This document shows positions 47,427-56,283 of a stretch of DNA of 64,000 bases, one piece after another (position 1 is the stretch's first letter; each line of letters starts with the position of its first letter). Source of the DNA: Vibrio rhodolitus (lineage in GTDB: Bacteria; Pseudomonadota; Gammaproteobacteria; Enterobacterales; Vibrionaceae); contig NZ_QLYZ01000008.1 of assembly GCF_003350325.1 (NCBI RefSeq), forward strand, positions 62,001 to 126,000, written 5' to 3'. The notes beneath the pieces are model-generated. The model was not told the origin of the DNA and searched no databases. It saw nothing but the letters and a program-made list of their open reading frames with translations. Both the position numbers and the translations under genes were made by a program.

Positions 47427-49547
47427 TTGTATCTATTCGATAGCCTCAAAGACGTTGCCCAAGAATACCTAACAGAGCCTCAAATTGAGGCTCTGCGTCA
47501 ATCTTATGTGGTAGCGAAAAATGCCCATGAAGGGCAAACCCGTTCAAGCGGGGAACCTTATATCATCCACCCTGTTGCTGTTTCTCGTATCTTGGCCGAA
47601 ATGCGCCTTGACCTTGAAACCCTTCAAGCCGCTCTCCTGCACGATGTCATCGAAGATTGTGATGTCACTAAAGAAGACCTTGAAGAACAATTTGGCGCTT
47701 CGGTCGCTGAACTGGTGGACGGTGTCTCTAAGCTGGATAAGCTTAAATTTCGTGATCGCAAAGAAGCCCAAGCAGAAAACTTCCGCAAAATGGTGCTTGC
47801 CATGGTGCAAGACATCCGCGTTATTCTGATCAAACTGGCTGACCGCACGCACAACATGCGCACGCTTGGTGCTCTTCGCCCAGATAAAAAGCGTCGTATC
47901 GCCCGCGAAACTCTTGAGATCTACTCTCCTCTGGCACACCGCCTTGGTATCCACAACATCAAAACTGAATTGGAAGAGCTTGGCTTTGAAGCCCTCTATC
48001 CAAACCGCTACCGCGTTCTAAAAGAAGTGGTCAAAGCGGCGCGTGGTAACCGTAAAGAGATGATTCAACGCATCCATGGTGAAATCGAAGGTCGCCTAGA
48101 AGATGTGGGGCTTAAAGCACGCGTGGTGGGTCGTGAGAAAAACCTGTTCTCCATCTATAACAAGATGAAAACCAAAGAGCAGCGTTTCCACACCATCATG
48201 GATATCTACGCATTCCGTGTAATTGTGGACAGTGCCGACACCTGTTATCGCGTGTTGGGGCAAGTACATAGCCTGTACAAGCCACGTCCAGGTCGTGTGA
48301 AAGATTACATCGCGGTACCAAAAGCGAACGGCTACCAATCTATCCACACTTCGATGGTCGGTCCTCACGGCGTACCAGTCGAGGTGCAGATCCGTACCGA
48401 AGATATGGATCAAATGGCAGATAAAGGTGTCGCGGCACACTGGTCTTACAAAGGCAATGGTGAGCGCACAGGTACCACGGCGCAAGTTAAAGCCCAGCGT
48501 TGGATGCAAAGCCTACTTGAGCTACAACAAAGTGCGGGTAACTCATTTGAATTTATCGAAAACGTAAAATCGGATCTGTTCCCAGATGAGATTTACGTCT
48601 TTACGCCAAAAGGTCGTATCGTTGAATTGCCACTTGGCGCAACCGCAGTCGACTTTGCTTATGCAGTACATACTGATGTCGGCAATGCCTGCGTTGGTGC
48701 GCGCGTGGATCGCAATCCATATCCGCTCAGCAAGGCTCTGAAGAACGGTCAAACGGTTGAAATCATCAGCGCGCCGGGTGCGCGTCCAAACGCAGCATGG
48801 CTTAACTATGTTGTGACTTCACGTGCGCGCACTAAGATCCGTCAAGTGCTGAAAACCATGCGCCGTGAAGAGTCGATCACTTTAGGTCGTCGTCTGCTTA
48901 ACCACGCTTTAGGTCGCCACAATATTGACTCCATCTACCCTGAAAATATTCAGGAAGTGTTGACCGATCTGCGTTTAGATAGCATTGATGATCTGTTAGC
49001 TGCCATCGGACTTGGTGAACTGATGAGTATCGTCATCGCCCGTCGCCTATTAGGTGATACCGATGAGTTGACTACCACCAGCTCAATTCCAAGCGACAGT
49101 TCAAAGAAACTGCCGATCCGCGGTGCTGAAGGCATTCTGCTGACGTTTGCTAACTGTTGTCACCCTATTCCGGATGACCACATTATTGCCCACGTCTCAC
49201 CGGGTCGTGGCTTAGTGGTACACCGCGAAACGTGTCCAAACGTACGTGGTTACCAAAAAGAACCGGATAAGTACATGGCAGTCGCTTGGTCGGAAGAGTA
49301 TGACCAAGAGTTCACTGCCGAGCTGCGTGTTGACGTGCAAAACCGTCAAGGTGCCCTAGCCGAGCTAACCAACGTTATCTCTAAAACCGGCTCGAACATT
49401 CATGGTCTCTCAACCAAAGAGCGCGATGGTCGTCTCTATACCGTGACGGTATTGCTGACCACCAAAGACCGCGTGCATCTGGCTGGCATTATGCGTCGCA
49501 TTAAAGCCATGCCACAAACACTGCGCGTTCGTCGCCGTAAGCACTAA
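47427..49547 (+). CDS. spoT: Bifunctional (p)ppGpp synthetase/hydrolase SpoT
   Basis: The 706-residue enzyme degrades and makes (p)ppGpp. Starting at TTG, as in E. coli spoT, it reads MYLFDSLKDVAQEYL. HD hydrolase domain about 30-160 with AALLHDVIEDCDVT; synthetase domain about 230-350 with RVIVDSADTCYRVLG and KDYIAVPKANGYQSIHT; TGS domain about 390-450 with YVFTPKGRIVELPLGATAVD; C-terminal zinc-finger-like CCHPIPDD and ACT domain to the end. Both enzymatic domains look complete. The TTG start limits expression. A terminator follows. Confidence 0.97.
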   Translation: MYLFDSLKDVAQEYLTEPQIEALRQSYVVAKNAHEGQTRSSGEPYIIHPVAVSRILAEMRLDLETLQAALLHDVIEDCDVTKEDLEEQFGASVAELVDGVSKLDKLKFRDRKEAQAENFRKMVLAMVQDIRVILIKLADRTHNMRTLGALRPDKKRRIARETLEIYSPLAHRLGIHNIKTELEELGFEALYPNRYRVLKEVVKAARGNRKEMIQRIHGEIEGRLEDVGLKARVVGREKNLFSIYNKMKTKEQRFHTIMDIYAFRVIVDSADTCYRVLGQVHSLYKPRPGRVKDYIAVPKANGYQSIHTSMVGPHGVPVEVQIRTEDMDQMADKGVAAHWSYKGNGERTGTTAQVKAQRWMQSLLELQQSAGNSFEFIENVKSDLFPDEIYVFTPKGRIVELPLGATAVDFAYAVHTDVGNACVGARVDRNPYPLSKALKNGQTVEIISAPGARPNAAWLNYVVTSRARTKIRQVLKTMRREESITLGRRLLNHALGRHNIDSIYPENIQEVLTDLRLDSIDDLLAAIGLGELMSIVIARRLLGDTDELTTTSSIPSDSSKKLPIRGAEGILLTFANCCHPIPDDHIIAHVSPGRGLVVHRETCPNVRGYQKEPDKYMAVAWSEEYDQEFTAELRVDVQNRQGALAELTNVISKTGSNIHGLSTKERDGRLYTVTVLLTTKDRVHLAGIMRRIKAMPQTLRVRRRKH

Positions 49548-49560
49548 TTAACGTCACTTC

Positions 49561-49597
49561 AGGCCCTTGAAGCTTCGCTTTCAAGGGCCTTATTTTT
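49561..49597 (+). terminator. Intrinsic terminator after spoT
   Basis: AGGCCCTTGAA (49561-49571) pairs with TTCAAGGGCCT (49580-49590), followed by TATTTTT. It separates spoT from trmH, so trmH needs its own promoter or read-through. Confidence 0.9.
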
Positions 49598-49609
49598 ACG
49601 ATCACTGTT

Positions 49610-50293
49610 ATGAATCTAGAACGCTACCAACGTATCCAACAAGTCCTTAAAGCTCGCCAAACCGACCTAACCGTCTGCATGGAAGAAGTGCATAAACCTA
49701 ACAACGTTTCGGCGGTTATCCGCACCGCTGACGCGACCGGACTGCATAAAATCCATGCCATCTGGCCGGATAAAATGCGCACCCTCACCCACACCTCAGC
49801 GGGTGCACGCAACTGGGTGGAAGTGGACAACCACCGCACCATTGAAGAGGCAGTAACCGAACTTAAAGCGCAAGGGATGCAGATCCTTGTCACTAACCTG
49901 TCTGATACCGCAGTCGATTTTCGTCAAATCGATTACACCAAACCGACGGCGATTATTCTTGGCAGTGAGAAAGTCGGCGCATCTGAGCAAGCGAAAAAGC
50001 TGGCAGACCAAGACATCATTATTCCAATGATGGGCATGGTGCAGTCACTTAACGTATCGGTAGCCAGCGCAATTATTCTCTACGAAGCACAGCGTCAGCG
50101 CCAAGAAGCAGGTATGTACGACAACGAGCACAGCGCCCTGCCAGGAGAAGTGATTCACCGCACGCTATTTGAACGCGGTCACCCAGTGCTGGCGAAAGTC
50201 GCCAAACGCAAAAAACTGCCATACCCGCCACTGGATGACGAAGGTCAGATCGTCGCAGACGAAGCTTGGTGGGCAGAGATGCAGAAGAAGTAA
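49610..50293 (+). CDS. trmH: tRNA (guanosine(18)-2'-O)-methyltransferase
   Basis: The 227-residue SPOUT enzyme methylates G18 in the D loop of tRNA with SAM. ERYQRIQQVLKARQTDLTVC near 3, the catalytic Arg region NNVSAVIRTADATG near 31, AIILGSEKVGASEQA near 109, and the knot motif IPMMGMVQSLNVSVASAIIL near 139 are present. The ATG lies 13 nt after the terminator and no clear SD is visible, so expression may be low. It keeps the spoT-trmH-recG order of E. coli. Confidence 0.96.
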   Translation: MNLERYQRIQQVLKARQTDLTVCMEEVHKPNNVSAVIRTADATGLHKIHAIWPDKMRTLTHTSAGARNWVEVDNHRTIEEAVTELKAQGMQILVTNLSDTAVDFRQIDYTKPTAIILGSEKVGASEQAKKLADQDIIIPMMGMVQSLNVSVASAIILYEAQRQRQEAGMYDNEHSALPGEVIHRTLFERGHPVLAKVAKRKKLPYPPLDDEGQIVADEAWWAEMQKK

Positions 50294-50315
50294 CATCAAG
50301 ATTTGAGAAGTGAGA

Positions 50316-50340
50316 AAGCATCGCTAAATTAGCGATGCTT
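50316..50340 (+). terminator. Hairpin after trmH
   Basis: AAGCATCGCTAA and TTAGCGATGCTT form a perfect 12-bp stem around one A (loop opened in practice). No T run follows, so it may be a weak terminator or mRNA stabiliser. Confidence 0.55.
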
Positions 50341-50389
50341 CGAGAGTCAATAATCAAGCATCTCATAGCTCAGGGGAAACTCGCACCTT

Positions 50390-50427
50390 CTCTATTCTCT
50401 ATTCTCTATTCTCTATTCTCTATTCTC
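50390..50427. repeat. Heptanucleotide tandem repeat (CTCTATT, 5.4 copies)
   Basis: CTCTATT is repeated five times without error, followed by CTC, 86-123 bp before the recG start. The unit length is not a multiple of three. Such repeats change copy number by slipped pairing, here in a promoter or leader position. Confidence 0.92.
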
Positions 50428-50513
50428 AAAGCATAACGCTCTCTTACTTATTCCTGTACAAAAACACAGCCAAATGGTTAACTATCTGCATCTTAGTTAA
50501 TGAGCTTGGTGTT

Positions 50514-52592
50514 ATGTCGCAACTTCTGTCTGCTATCCCTCTGACGTCTTTAAGTGGCGTCGGCGCTAAAGTAGCGGAAAAATTAGAGAAGGTTGGTTTG
50601 TGCAGTGTGCAGGATCTGTTGTTCCATTTGCCGCTGCGTTATGAAGACCGTACCCGTGTCTATCCTATCGTCAAATTGCATGCTGGTCTGTGGGCGGCAG
50701 TGCAAGGCAAAGTCATGAGCGTGGATACCCTGTTTGGTAAACGCAAAATGCTGACGGTAAAAATCAGCGACGGTAACGGCACGCTCACCTTACGCTTTTT
50801 CAACTTCACTGCGGGAATGAAAAACAACTTCAGTGAAGGTAAAACCGTGCATGCTTATGGTGAGATCAAGCGTGGTAACTATGGCTTGGAAATCGTCCAT
50901 CCCGATTACAAGTTCTATGCGCCCAACCAAGTTGCCGAAACAGAACCAAGCTTAACGCCTGTCTACCCAACCACTGACGGTCTGCGCCAAATTACCCTGC
51001 GCAATTTAACTGACCAAGCATTAGCGCTACTCGATAAAGCTGCCATACAAGAACTATTACCTAATGGCTTGTACCCGCATCAGATCACCCTCGCGCAAGC
51101 GCTGCACACCATTCATCGCCCGCCGCCTGATATCGATTTGGCGCAATTTGATGAAGGTAAGCACCCAGCGCAAGTACGTTTGATAATGGAAGAGTTGCTG
51201 GCACAAAACCTCTCTATGCTCGCAGTACGCAGTAAAGGGCAACAAGATGTGGCGATAGCTTTGCCAGCGGTAGAAAAGCTCAAACAACAACTGCTTAGCC
51301 AATTGCCGTTCTCGCCAACCAATGCCCAAGCACGCGTAGTCGGTGAGATTGAACAAGATCTTGCCAAACCTCACCCCATGATGCGTTTGGTGCAAGGTGA
51401 TGTAGGCTCAGGCAAAACCTTAGTGGCGGCGCTTGCCGCAGTACGAGCGATTGAGCACGGTTATCAAGTGGCTTTGATGGCACCAACCGAGCTGCTTGCC
51501 GAGCAGCACGCACTCAACTTTGCCAATTGGTTTGAAAGCATGAGCATTCAAGTCGGTTGGCTGGCTGGTAAGCTCAAAGGTAAGGCGAAAGAAACTGAAC
51601 TGGCACGTATTGCCAGCGGTGAAGCACAAATGGTGGTCGGCACACATGCACTGTTCCAAGAGCATGTTGAGTTTCACAACTTAGCCTTAGTGATCATCGA
51701 TGAGCAACACCGTTTTGGTGTTCACCAACGCCTAGAGCTGCGCGCCAAAGGTGAGAAACAAGGTAGCTTCCCACACCAGTTGATCATGACAGCCACACCG
51801 ATCCCTCGCACTCTGGCGATGACAGCTTACGCTGACTTAGAAACGTCGGTGATTGATGAACTGCCTCCGGGTCGAACGCCAATACAGACTGTCGCAATCC
51901 CGGATACCAAGCGCAATGACATCATCGAACGTGTGCGTCATGCCTGTTTAAACGAAGGCAAGCAAGCGTATTGGGTGTGTACTTTGATTGATGAGTCGGA
52001 AGTCTTAGAAGCACAAGCGGCAGCCGATACCGCAGAAGAGCTGCAACGCATCTTACCGGATGTGAAGATTGGCTTAGTCCACGGCCGTATGAAGCCAGCA
52101 GAAAAACAAGCGGTCATGCAGGACTTCAAAGACAACAAACTGCACTTATTGGTGGCCACCACGGTGATTGAAGTCGGCGTAGATGTACCCAACTCAAGCT
52201 TAATGATCATTGAAAACCCCGAGCGTCTTGGTCTGGCTCAGTTACACCAGTTGCGTGGTCGTGTTGGGCGGGGCTCCGTCGCCAGTCACTGTGTACTGCT
52301 TTACCATGCCCCGCTATCTAAGACGGCACAAAAGCGCCTTGGTGTGCTACGTGAAAGTAACGACGGCTTTGTGATTGCGCAGAAAGATTTGGAGATCCGC
52401 GGTCCCGGTGAACTGCTTGGCACTAAGCAAACCGGTATGGCTGATTTTAAGATTGCGGATTTAGTTCGAGATCAACGCCTAGTCCCGGAAGTTCAACGTA
52501 TAGCCCGTCATATTCACGACAATTACCCTCAAAACGCTTTAGCGATCATCGATCGCTGGCTGGGTGAGCGCGATATTTATTCTAAAGCCTAG
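50514..52592 (+). CDS. recG: ATP-dependent DNA helicase RecG
   Basis: The 692-residue branched-DNA translocase regresses stalled forks and processes Holliday junctions. The N-terminal wedge (OB-fold) domain covers about 1-160; the helicase core shows LVQGDVGSGKTLVAALAA (Walker A) near 292, IDEQHRFG (DEQH box) near 399, MTATPIPRTLAM near 426, ATTVIEVGVDVPNSS near 545, and QLRGRVGRG near 580, then the C-terminal TRG region. Full length for RecG. A repeat abuts its stop codon. Confidence 0.97.
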   Translation: MSQLLSAIPLTSLSGVGAKVAEKLEKVGLCSVQDLLFHLPLRYEDRTRVYPIVKLHAGLWAAVQGKVMSVDTLFGKRKMLTVKISDGNGTLTLRFFNFTAGMKNNFSEGKTVHAYGEIKRGNYGLEIVHPDYKFYAPNQVAETEPSLTPVYPTTDGLRQITLRNLTDQALALLDKAAIQELLPNGLYPHQITLAQALHTIHRPPPDIDLAQFDEGKHPAQVRLIMEELLAQNLSMLAVRSKGQQDVAIALPAVEKLKQQLLSQLPFSPTNAQARVVGEIEQDLAKPHPMMRLVQGDVGSGKTLVAALAAVRAIEHGYQVALMAPTELLAEQHALNFANWFESMSIQVGWLAGKLKGKAKETELARIASGEAQMVVGTHALFQEHVEFHNLALVIIDEQHRFGVHQRLELRAKGEKQGSFPHQLIMTATPIPRTLAMTAYADLETSVIDELPPGRTPIQTVAIPDTKRNDIIERVRHACLNEGKQAYWVCTLIDESEVLEAQAAADTAEELQRILPDVKIGLVHGRMKPAEKQAVMQDFKDNKLHLLVATTVIEVGVDVPNSSLMIIENPERLGLAQLHQLRGRVGRGSVASHCVLLYHAPLSKTAQKRLGVLRESNDGFVIAQKDLEIRGPGELLGTKQTGMADFKIADLVRDQRLVPEVQRIARHIHDNYPQNALAIIDRWLGERDIYSKA

Positions 52593-52702
52593 CGGATGCG
52601 GGACGTTCCCGGAACGCAGTGTTCCATAGCAAAGCGTTCCAATTACCGTAAGCGCAGCGTTCCCAAATCCGTAGCTCAGCAAAACTGAGCGTTCCGTTCT
52701 CC
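52593..52702 (+). repeat. Vibrio-type GC-rich intergenic repeat, copy A
   Basis: Starting directly after the recG stop, the segment contains ACGTTCCCGGAA, then AGCAAAGCGTTCCAATTACC, then a small hairpin (GCTCAGCAAAACTGAGC) and CGTTCCG. Nearly the same series occurs in the same orientation at 56195-56282, on the other side of the chitobiase gene. Confidence 0.85.
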
Positions 52703-52707
52703 GAACC

Positions 52708-52734
52708 AAAAAAAAGGCCCTGCATCTGCAGGGC
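52708..52734 (-). terminator. Intrinsic terminator of the chitobiase gene
   Basis: On the minus strand GCCCTGCA pairs with TGCAGGGC around GA, and CTTTTTTTT follows. It lies 56 bp after the chitobiase stop. Confidence 0.92.
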
Positions 52735-52789
52735 GCTTTGGCTTACCAACAACTTAAATCCATTTAAAACTTACTAATTCTTTCTTTGC

Positions 52790-55435
52790 TTACTTTAGTG
52801 TAGTTACGCGACTCGCTTTCTCACCGCTGGCTGACACTGAACGAATCCACACTTCACCACTTACACTTGGGCGCGCATCATCAGCATAGGTTAGCCAGTT
52901 TTGACCATCGATTGAGTACTGCAACTCAATACCTGGGAATGCACTGTTCATCGCTAACTTACCGTTCTCAATTTTCGCTCCTGGTACTGGTAGGCGGTAA
53001 TCGATGCCTGCTTTCTCTAGCTTCGCCAACTCACGTTGACCAAGTACGTTAGCAAAGCGGTTGTAATCTTGGTTACGTGCAGCTTTATCCACTAAGTTGG
53101 TGTTTTGCGAATACTCTACACCCACTTGGTACTCATTTTCCCAATCCGCTTGGTGCCATGCGCGCTCTGCTGCGGCTAGAACACGTGGGAACACCATGTA
53201 TTCATACTGTTCATCGTTACGTACTGTCTCTGACCAAAGTTGCGCAGACAACCCGTAGAAAGGTTTCGCCTCGATAGTGCCTTTACCCGTAAAACCATTG
53301 CCATCGCGGTCAACCGAAGTTTCAGCGTTTTGTGGCATGTTCTCTGGTGCAAAGCCGAACATCTTACGAGTATCTGTCGCACGCGTTGCCCAGTAGTAAC
53401 CACGCTCTTGTGGGTCGACTTCGTAAGGCATATCCATGTAAACGTAATCTGGGTTTGACACAATCACGTCATAGCCCTTCGCTGACCACTCATACACCGA
53501 AGAAGTGCCGCCCCAGTACAGAACATCCCAGAAATTGACGCGGGTATTTTCAGTAGCAAAGGCTTTCTCACCGCCTTCGCTGTACTTCAAGCCATCTTGC
53601 CACGCTTGGAAATTCGCAATGCCTTTTTGCGCGACAATCTTCGACACTTCTTCAGCGAAGTAACTTGGTAGGTGAGCAAAATCACTCACGGTACCGTCTT
53701 TGATCAGCGCCTGACACTGAGGCGATTTAGCAAATGGCTTATCTTGTTGAGACAGGTCAATTGAGCCTTTCCACGTCACTTTGTCTTGCGCGTTGATATC
53801 TTGGAAACCTGCGCCCAGCTTAATGTTCTTCGCTTCATCACCACCGAAATGCCAAGTCGTCAGTGGCATGCCTGCCTCATTGTGCATCGCTGCGACTTCA
53901 GAAATTACCTTATCGACAAAACGAGTCGATGAGTCCAAGCATGGGTTAATAAAGCTGTGTTTATCGTAAAACTGTACCGTCGTAACATTCGATGTGTCTT
54001 GTGGGTCCATCAAACGATATTCATTGGCTTGCTGCTCTTTGCCTTGCGCCATTAAGCGATCGTAACGCGCTTCCATTGAAACAACTGCAGAACGTGCGTG
54101 AGCTGGCATATCGATTTCAGGAATCACCTCGATATTGCGTGCACCCGCGTATTTTAAGATCTCAATGTAGTCAGCTTTGCTAAAGTAGCCCGAACCAAAA
54201 TTATCAGAAGAAGGACCAGAGCCTAACTGCGGTAACAAACATTGTTGTTCATCCAAATCAAAACAACGCTGGCCGCCGATGTCGGTTAGCTCAGGAAGGC
54301 CTGGTATTTCTAAACGCCAACCTTCATCATCAGTCAGATGAAGGTGTAATTTGTTCATCTTGTACGCCGCCATTTGGTCTAGCGTCGCCAAAATCGCTTG
54401 TTTGCTGTGGAAGTTACGCGCTACATCCACCATCACGCCACGGTAATCAAAACGCGGCGCATCAATAATACGCAATACTGGTAGTGTCTCTTGCTCACCC
54501 GTTAAGGCAAAAATTGATTGCACTGCGTAGAACAAACCTGCTTGGTCAAATGCGACGATCTTGATGCCATCTTCAGCGATCACTAACTCATAAGCACCAG
54601 ATTTCGCTAAATCTTCAGGAAACTCACTCGGTACAATCGCAGCATTTACCGCTAACTCACCGGCAAGGTTCACTTCCAGTAGATTGGCACGCGCTTGCAG
54701 TGCCGCATACTGCTGTGATGAGAAATCAGCGCTGTTGAGCTTAATGCCCTTAGCGATACTCACCACGCCTTGCCCTTGTTCGACAATCAGAGGGGTTGGC
54801 AATAGTGTTGTCGATACATCTTGCTTGGCAAGATTGGCGTTCTTTTCAAAACGGGTAACGGCTGTGGCGAACACATTGTTGTCATCCGGTGTGCGCTTTA
54901 GGTTATCGCCCTCGAGACCAGAAACAAAACTCGCCACATCTTCTGTGTTGAGTGAAGCAATCATTTTTGGCTGTGCATCTGGTGCGGTGATAAACGCGCC
55001 CGGCATAAAGTCGGTCGCAAATAGTTGCCAATATTCACCAATCAAGCCCAATTCAATTTTTTCACCTGCGGCAAAGCCATCAAATTTTTCGGTTGGTTCT
55101 AGCTTATGTAGGTCGCCAGTCACGCGAGTGATCTTAAATTGGTCGCTATCCACATCGAGAATTAAGCGAATGCTGTGAAAGTAAATCGCCCAATCTTTAC
55201 CATTAACCGCTTCACCTTGGTTTTCTAGCGTCATGATCACTTGATTACATGATGCCCATTCCGCACCTAAGCTTTCACACGCTAAACCATCGTTAGCACC
55301 ATGGTTGGTCACCACTTGGTAGTGAATATCTAAGTTGTCTGCCAGCGTATCGACTACTTGTTGTGAGTTCTGCAGAGACGAGCAACCGCTCAAAGTTGCT
55401 AATACCGAAGCTGCGATCAAAGTTGGTTTCAACAT
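52790..55435 (-). CDS. Lipoprotein chitobiase, beta-N-acetylhexosaminidase (GH20)
   Basis: The precursor has 881 residues with a lipoprotein signal peptide ending in the lipobox LSGC at residues 15-18. Domains in order: N-terminal carbohydrate-binding CHB_HEX (about 30-180), GH20b (about 210-325), GH20 catalytic barrel from DYRGVMVDVARNFHSK near 330 with the DE pair in WHFGGDEAKN near 530, and a C-terminal Ig-like domain (CHB_HEX_C). It splits N,N'-diacetylchitobiose at the cell surface or in the periplasm. Flanked by direct repeats. Confidence 0.95.
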   Translation of the reverse strand: MLKPTLIAASVLATLSGCSSLQNSQQVVDTLADNLDIHYQVVTNHGANDGLACESLGAEWASCNQVIMTLENQGEAVNGKDWAIYFHSIRLILDVDSDQFKITRVTGDLHKLEPTEKFDGFAAGEKIELGLIGEYWQLFATDFMPGAFITAPDAQPKMIASLNTEDVASFVSGLEGDNLKRTPDDNNVFATAVTRFEKNANLAKQDVSTTLLPTPLIVEQGQGVVSIAKGIKLNSADFSSQQYAALQARANLLEVNLAGELAVNAAIVPSEFPEDLAKSGAYELVIAEDGIKIVAFDQAGLFYAVQSIFALTGEQETLPVLRIIDAPRFDYRGVMVDVARNFHSKQAILATLDQMAAYKMNKLHLHLTDDEGWRLEIPGLPELTDIGGQRCFDLDEQQCLLPQLGSGPSSDNFGSGYFSKADYIEILKYAGARNIEVIPEIDMPAHARSAVVSMEARYDRLMAQGKEQQANEYRLMDPQDTSNVTTVQFYDKHSFINPCLDSSTRFVDKVISEVAAMHNEAGMPLTTWHFGGDEAKNIKLGAGFQDINAQDKVTWKGSIDLSQQDKPFAKSPQCQALIKDGTVSDFAHLPSYFAEEVSKIVAQKGIANFQAWQDGLKYSEGGEKAFATENTRVNFWDVLYWGGTSSVYEWSAKGYDVIVSNPDYVYMDMPYEVDPQERGYYWATRATDTRKMFGFAPENMPQNAETSVDRDGNGFTGKGTIEAKPFYGLSAQLWSETVRNDEQYEYMVFPRVLAAAERAWHQADWENEYQVGVEYSQNTNLVDKAARNQDYNRFANVLGQRELAKLEKAGIDYRLPVPGAKIENGKLAMNSAFPGIELQYSIDGQNWLTYADDARPSVSGEVWIRSVSASGEKASRVTTLK

Positions 55436-55868
55436 CTTACTTACCTATAAAACACATAACACGCAGCCAAACAGCTGCACTTACCAAAAAAGAAAATCCA
55501 ATGGCAGGCAATATAAGTAGTTATTTTCCAGCGTAAAATTAATCGTGTTAATAGAGTGATCTGATTCAAATTACGCCGCCAAACAAAAATATAAAAACTT
55601 TAAAATCAATGATTTAAATTTAACGTCAAAATCTCAAAAATTATTTTGCCGAAAATTCTGGGCTGCACATCACACTCACTAAGTAAAACATCAATAACTT
55701 ACTGGCGTGCCATCGCGGTTTCATATTGATAAGAAAGATAGTTGTTGAATTTTCGTGACGAAAAGTGTGCTGAAAGTCTCAATTTCTGGCGGGTGAATTT
55801 TACGCAGCAAGGCGGATTTTGACGGTTTTTCCACGGCGGGGAATAAGTGAGAGCGGAGTCGGGAATAC
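55436..55868 (-). promoter_or_regulatory. Upstream region of the chitobiase gene
   Basis: The region is AT-rich up to about 55800. TTATTTT (55521-55527) and AAAATTAA (55535-55542) lie in inverted orientation around seven bases, resembling operators of NagC, the N-acetylglucosamine repressor, which controls chitin use in vibrios. The site is 86-107 bp before the start codon. No clear -35/-10 pair or good CRP site was identified. Confidence 0.45.
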
Positions 55869-55937
55869 GGAATCGGGAACGCTGCGCTCACGGATGCGGG
55901 GATAAGGAATCGGGAACGCTACGCTCACGGATGCGGG
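55869..55937. repeat. Tandem duplication, 32-bp unit, period 37
   Basis: Two copies starting GGAATCGGGAACGCT at 55869 and 55906 agree at 31 of 32 positions (G versus A at the 16th base). The end of the second copy (CGGATGCGGGACGTT) also occurs at the beginning of the repeat behind recG (52594-52607). Confidence 0.88.
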
Positions 55938-56029
55938 ACGTTCGGCTTACGCCTCTCTTCGGGAGGTGCGTATCTTGAGCTGGGCAGTGGATAGTGAACT
56001 CGTAAGACTGGATACTGAAGCAAAAGATT

Positions 56030-56132
56030 GTCATTCCATACCGCGCGGCAGCGCGTGATAGGGAATCTGGTTTTTCTGAAAGTGAGCTCTTCGCTAGAGG
56101 TACCCGACTCGGCTGCACATCTCGAGGATGAC
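56030..56132. repeat. 103-bp dispersed-repeat-like element
   Basis: The segment begins GTCATTCC and ends GGATGAC, short inverted ends, and contains the palindromic part CCGCGCGGCAGCGCGTG and AAAGTGAGCTCTTCGCTAGAG. The style matches short non-coding repeats spread through Vibrio chromosomes. Open frames across it (55888-56134) are not genes. Confidence 0.6.
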
Positions 56133-56194
56133 AAAAATCGATATCATGAGTGCGAAAACGTAACGTACCACTCTCCGTAAGTGCCGTTTACGGC

Positions 56195-56282
56195 ACGTTC
56201 CCGGAATGGAATGTTCCGTAGCAAAGCGTTCCAATTACCGTTCCAAAATCCGTAAGCCCAGCAACGCTGGGCGTTCCGCTCT
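56195..56282 (+). repeat. Vibrio-type GC-rich intergenic repeat, copy B
   Basis: It contains ACGTTCCCGGAA, AGCAAAGCGTTCCAATTACC and a hairpin (GCCCAGCAACGCTGGGC) followed by GTTCCG. It is a direct repeat of 52603-52700 and ends at the stop codon of cysQ. The hairpin bases differ between copies but keep pairing (CTCAG/CTGAG versus CCCAG/CTGGG), so the structure is conserved. Confidence 0.85.
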
Positions 56283-56283
56283 T

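Noticed and set aside
48096..48509. 137-residue frame on the minus strand inside spoT
   Set aside because: It is antisense to the conserved synthetase domain of SpoT; no start signal and no recognisable protein.
50390..50427. CTCTATT repeat as a CRISPR array
   Set aside because: The units are 7 bp and contiguous, with no spacers; it is a simple tandem repeat.
55888..56134. Two overlapping frames on the minus strand (76 and 69 residues)
   Set aside because: They run across repeat elements, have no ribosome-binding site and no family-like sequence. They are translations of repeats.
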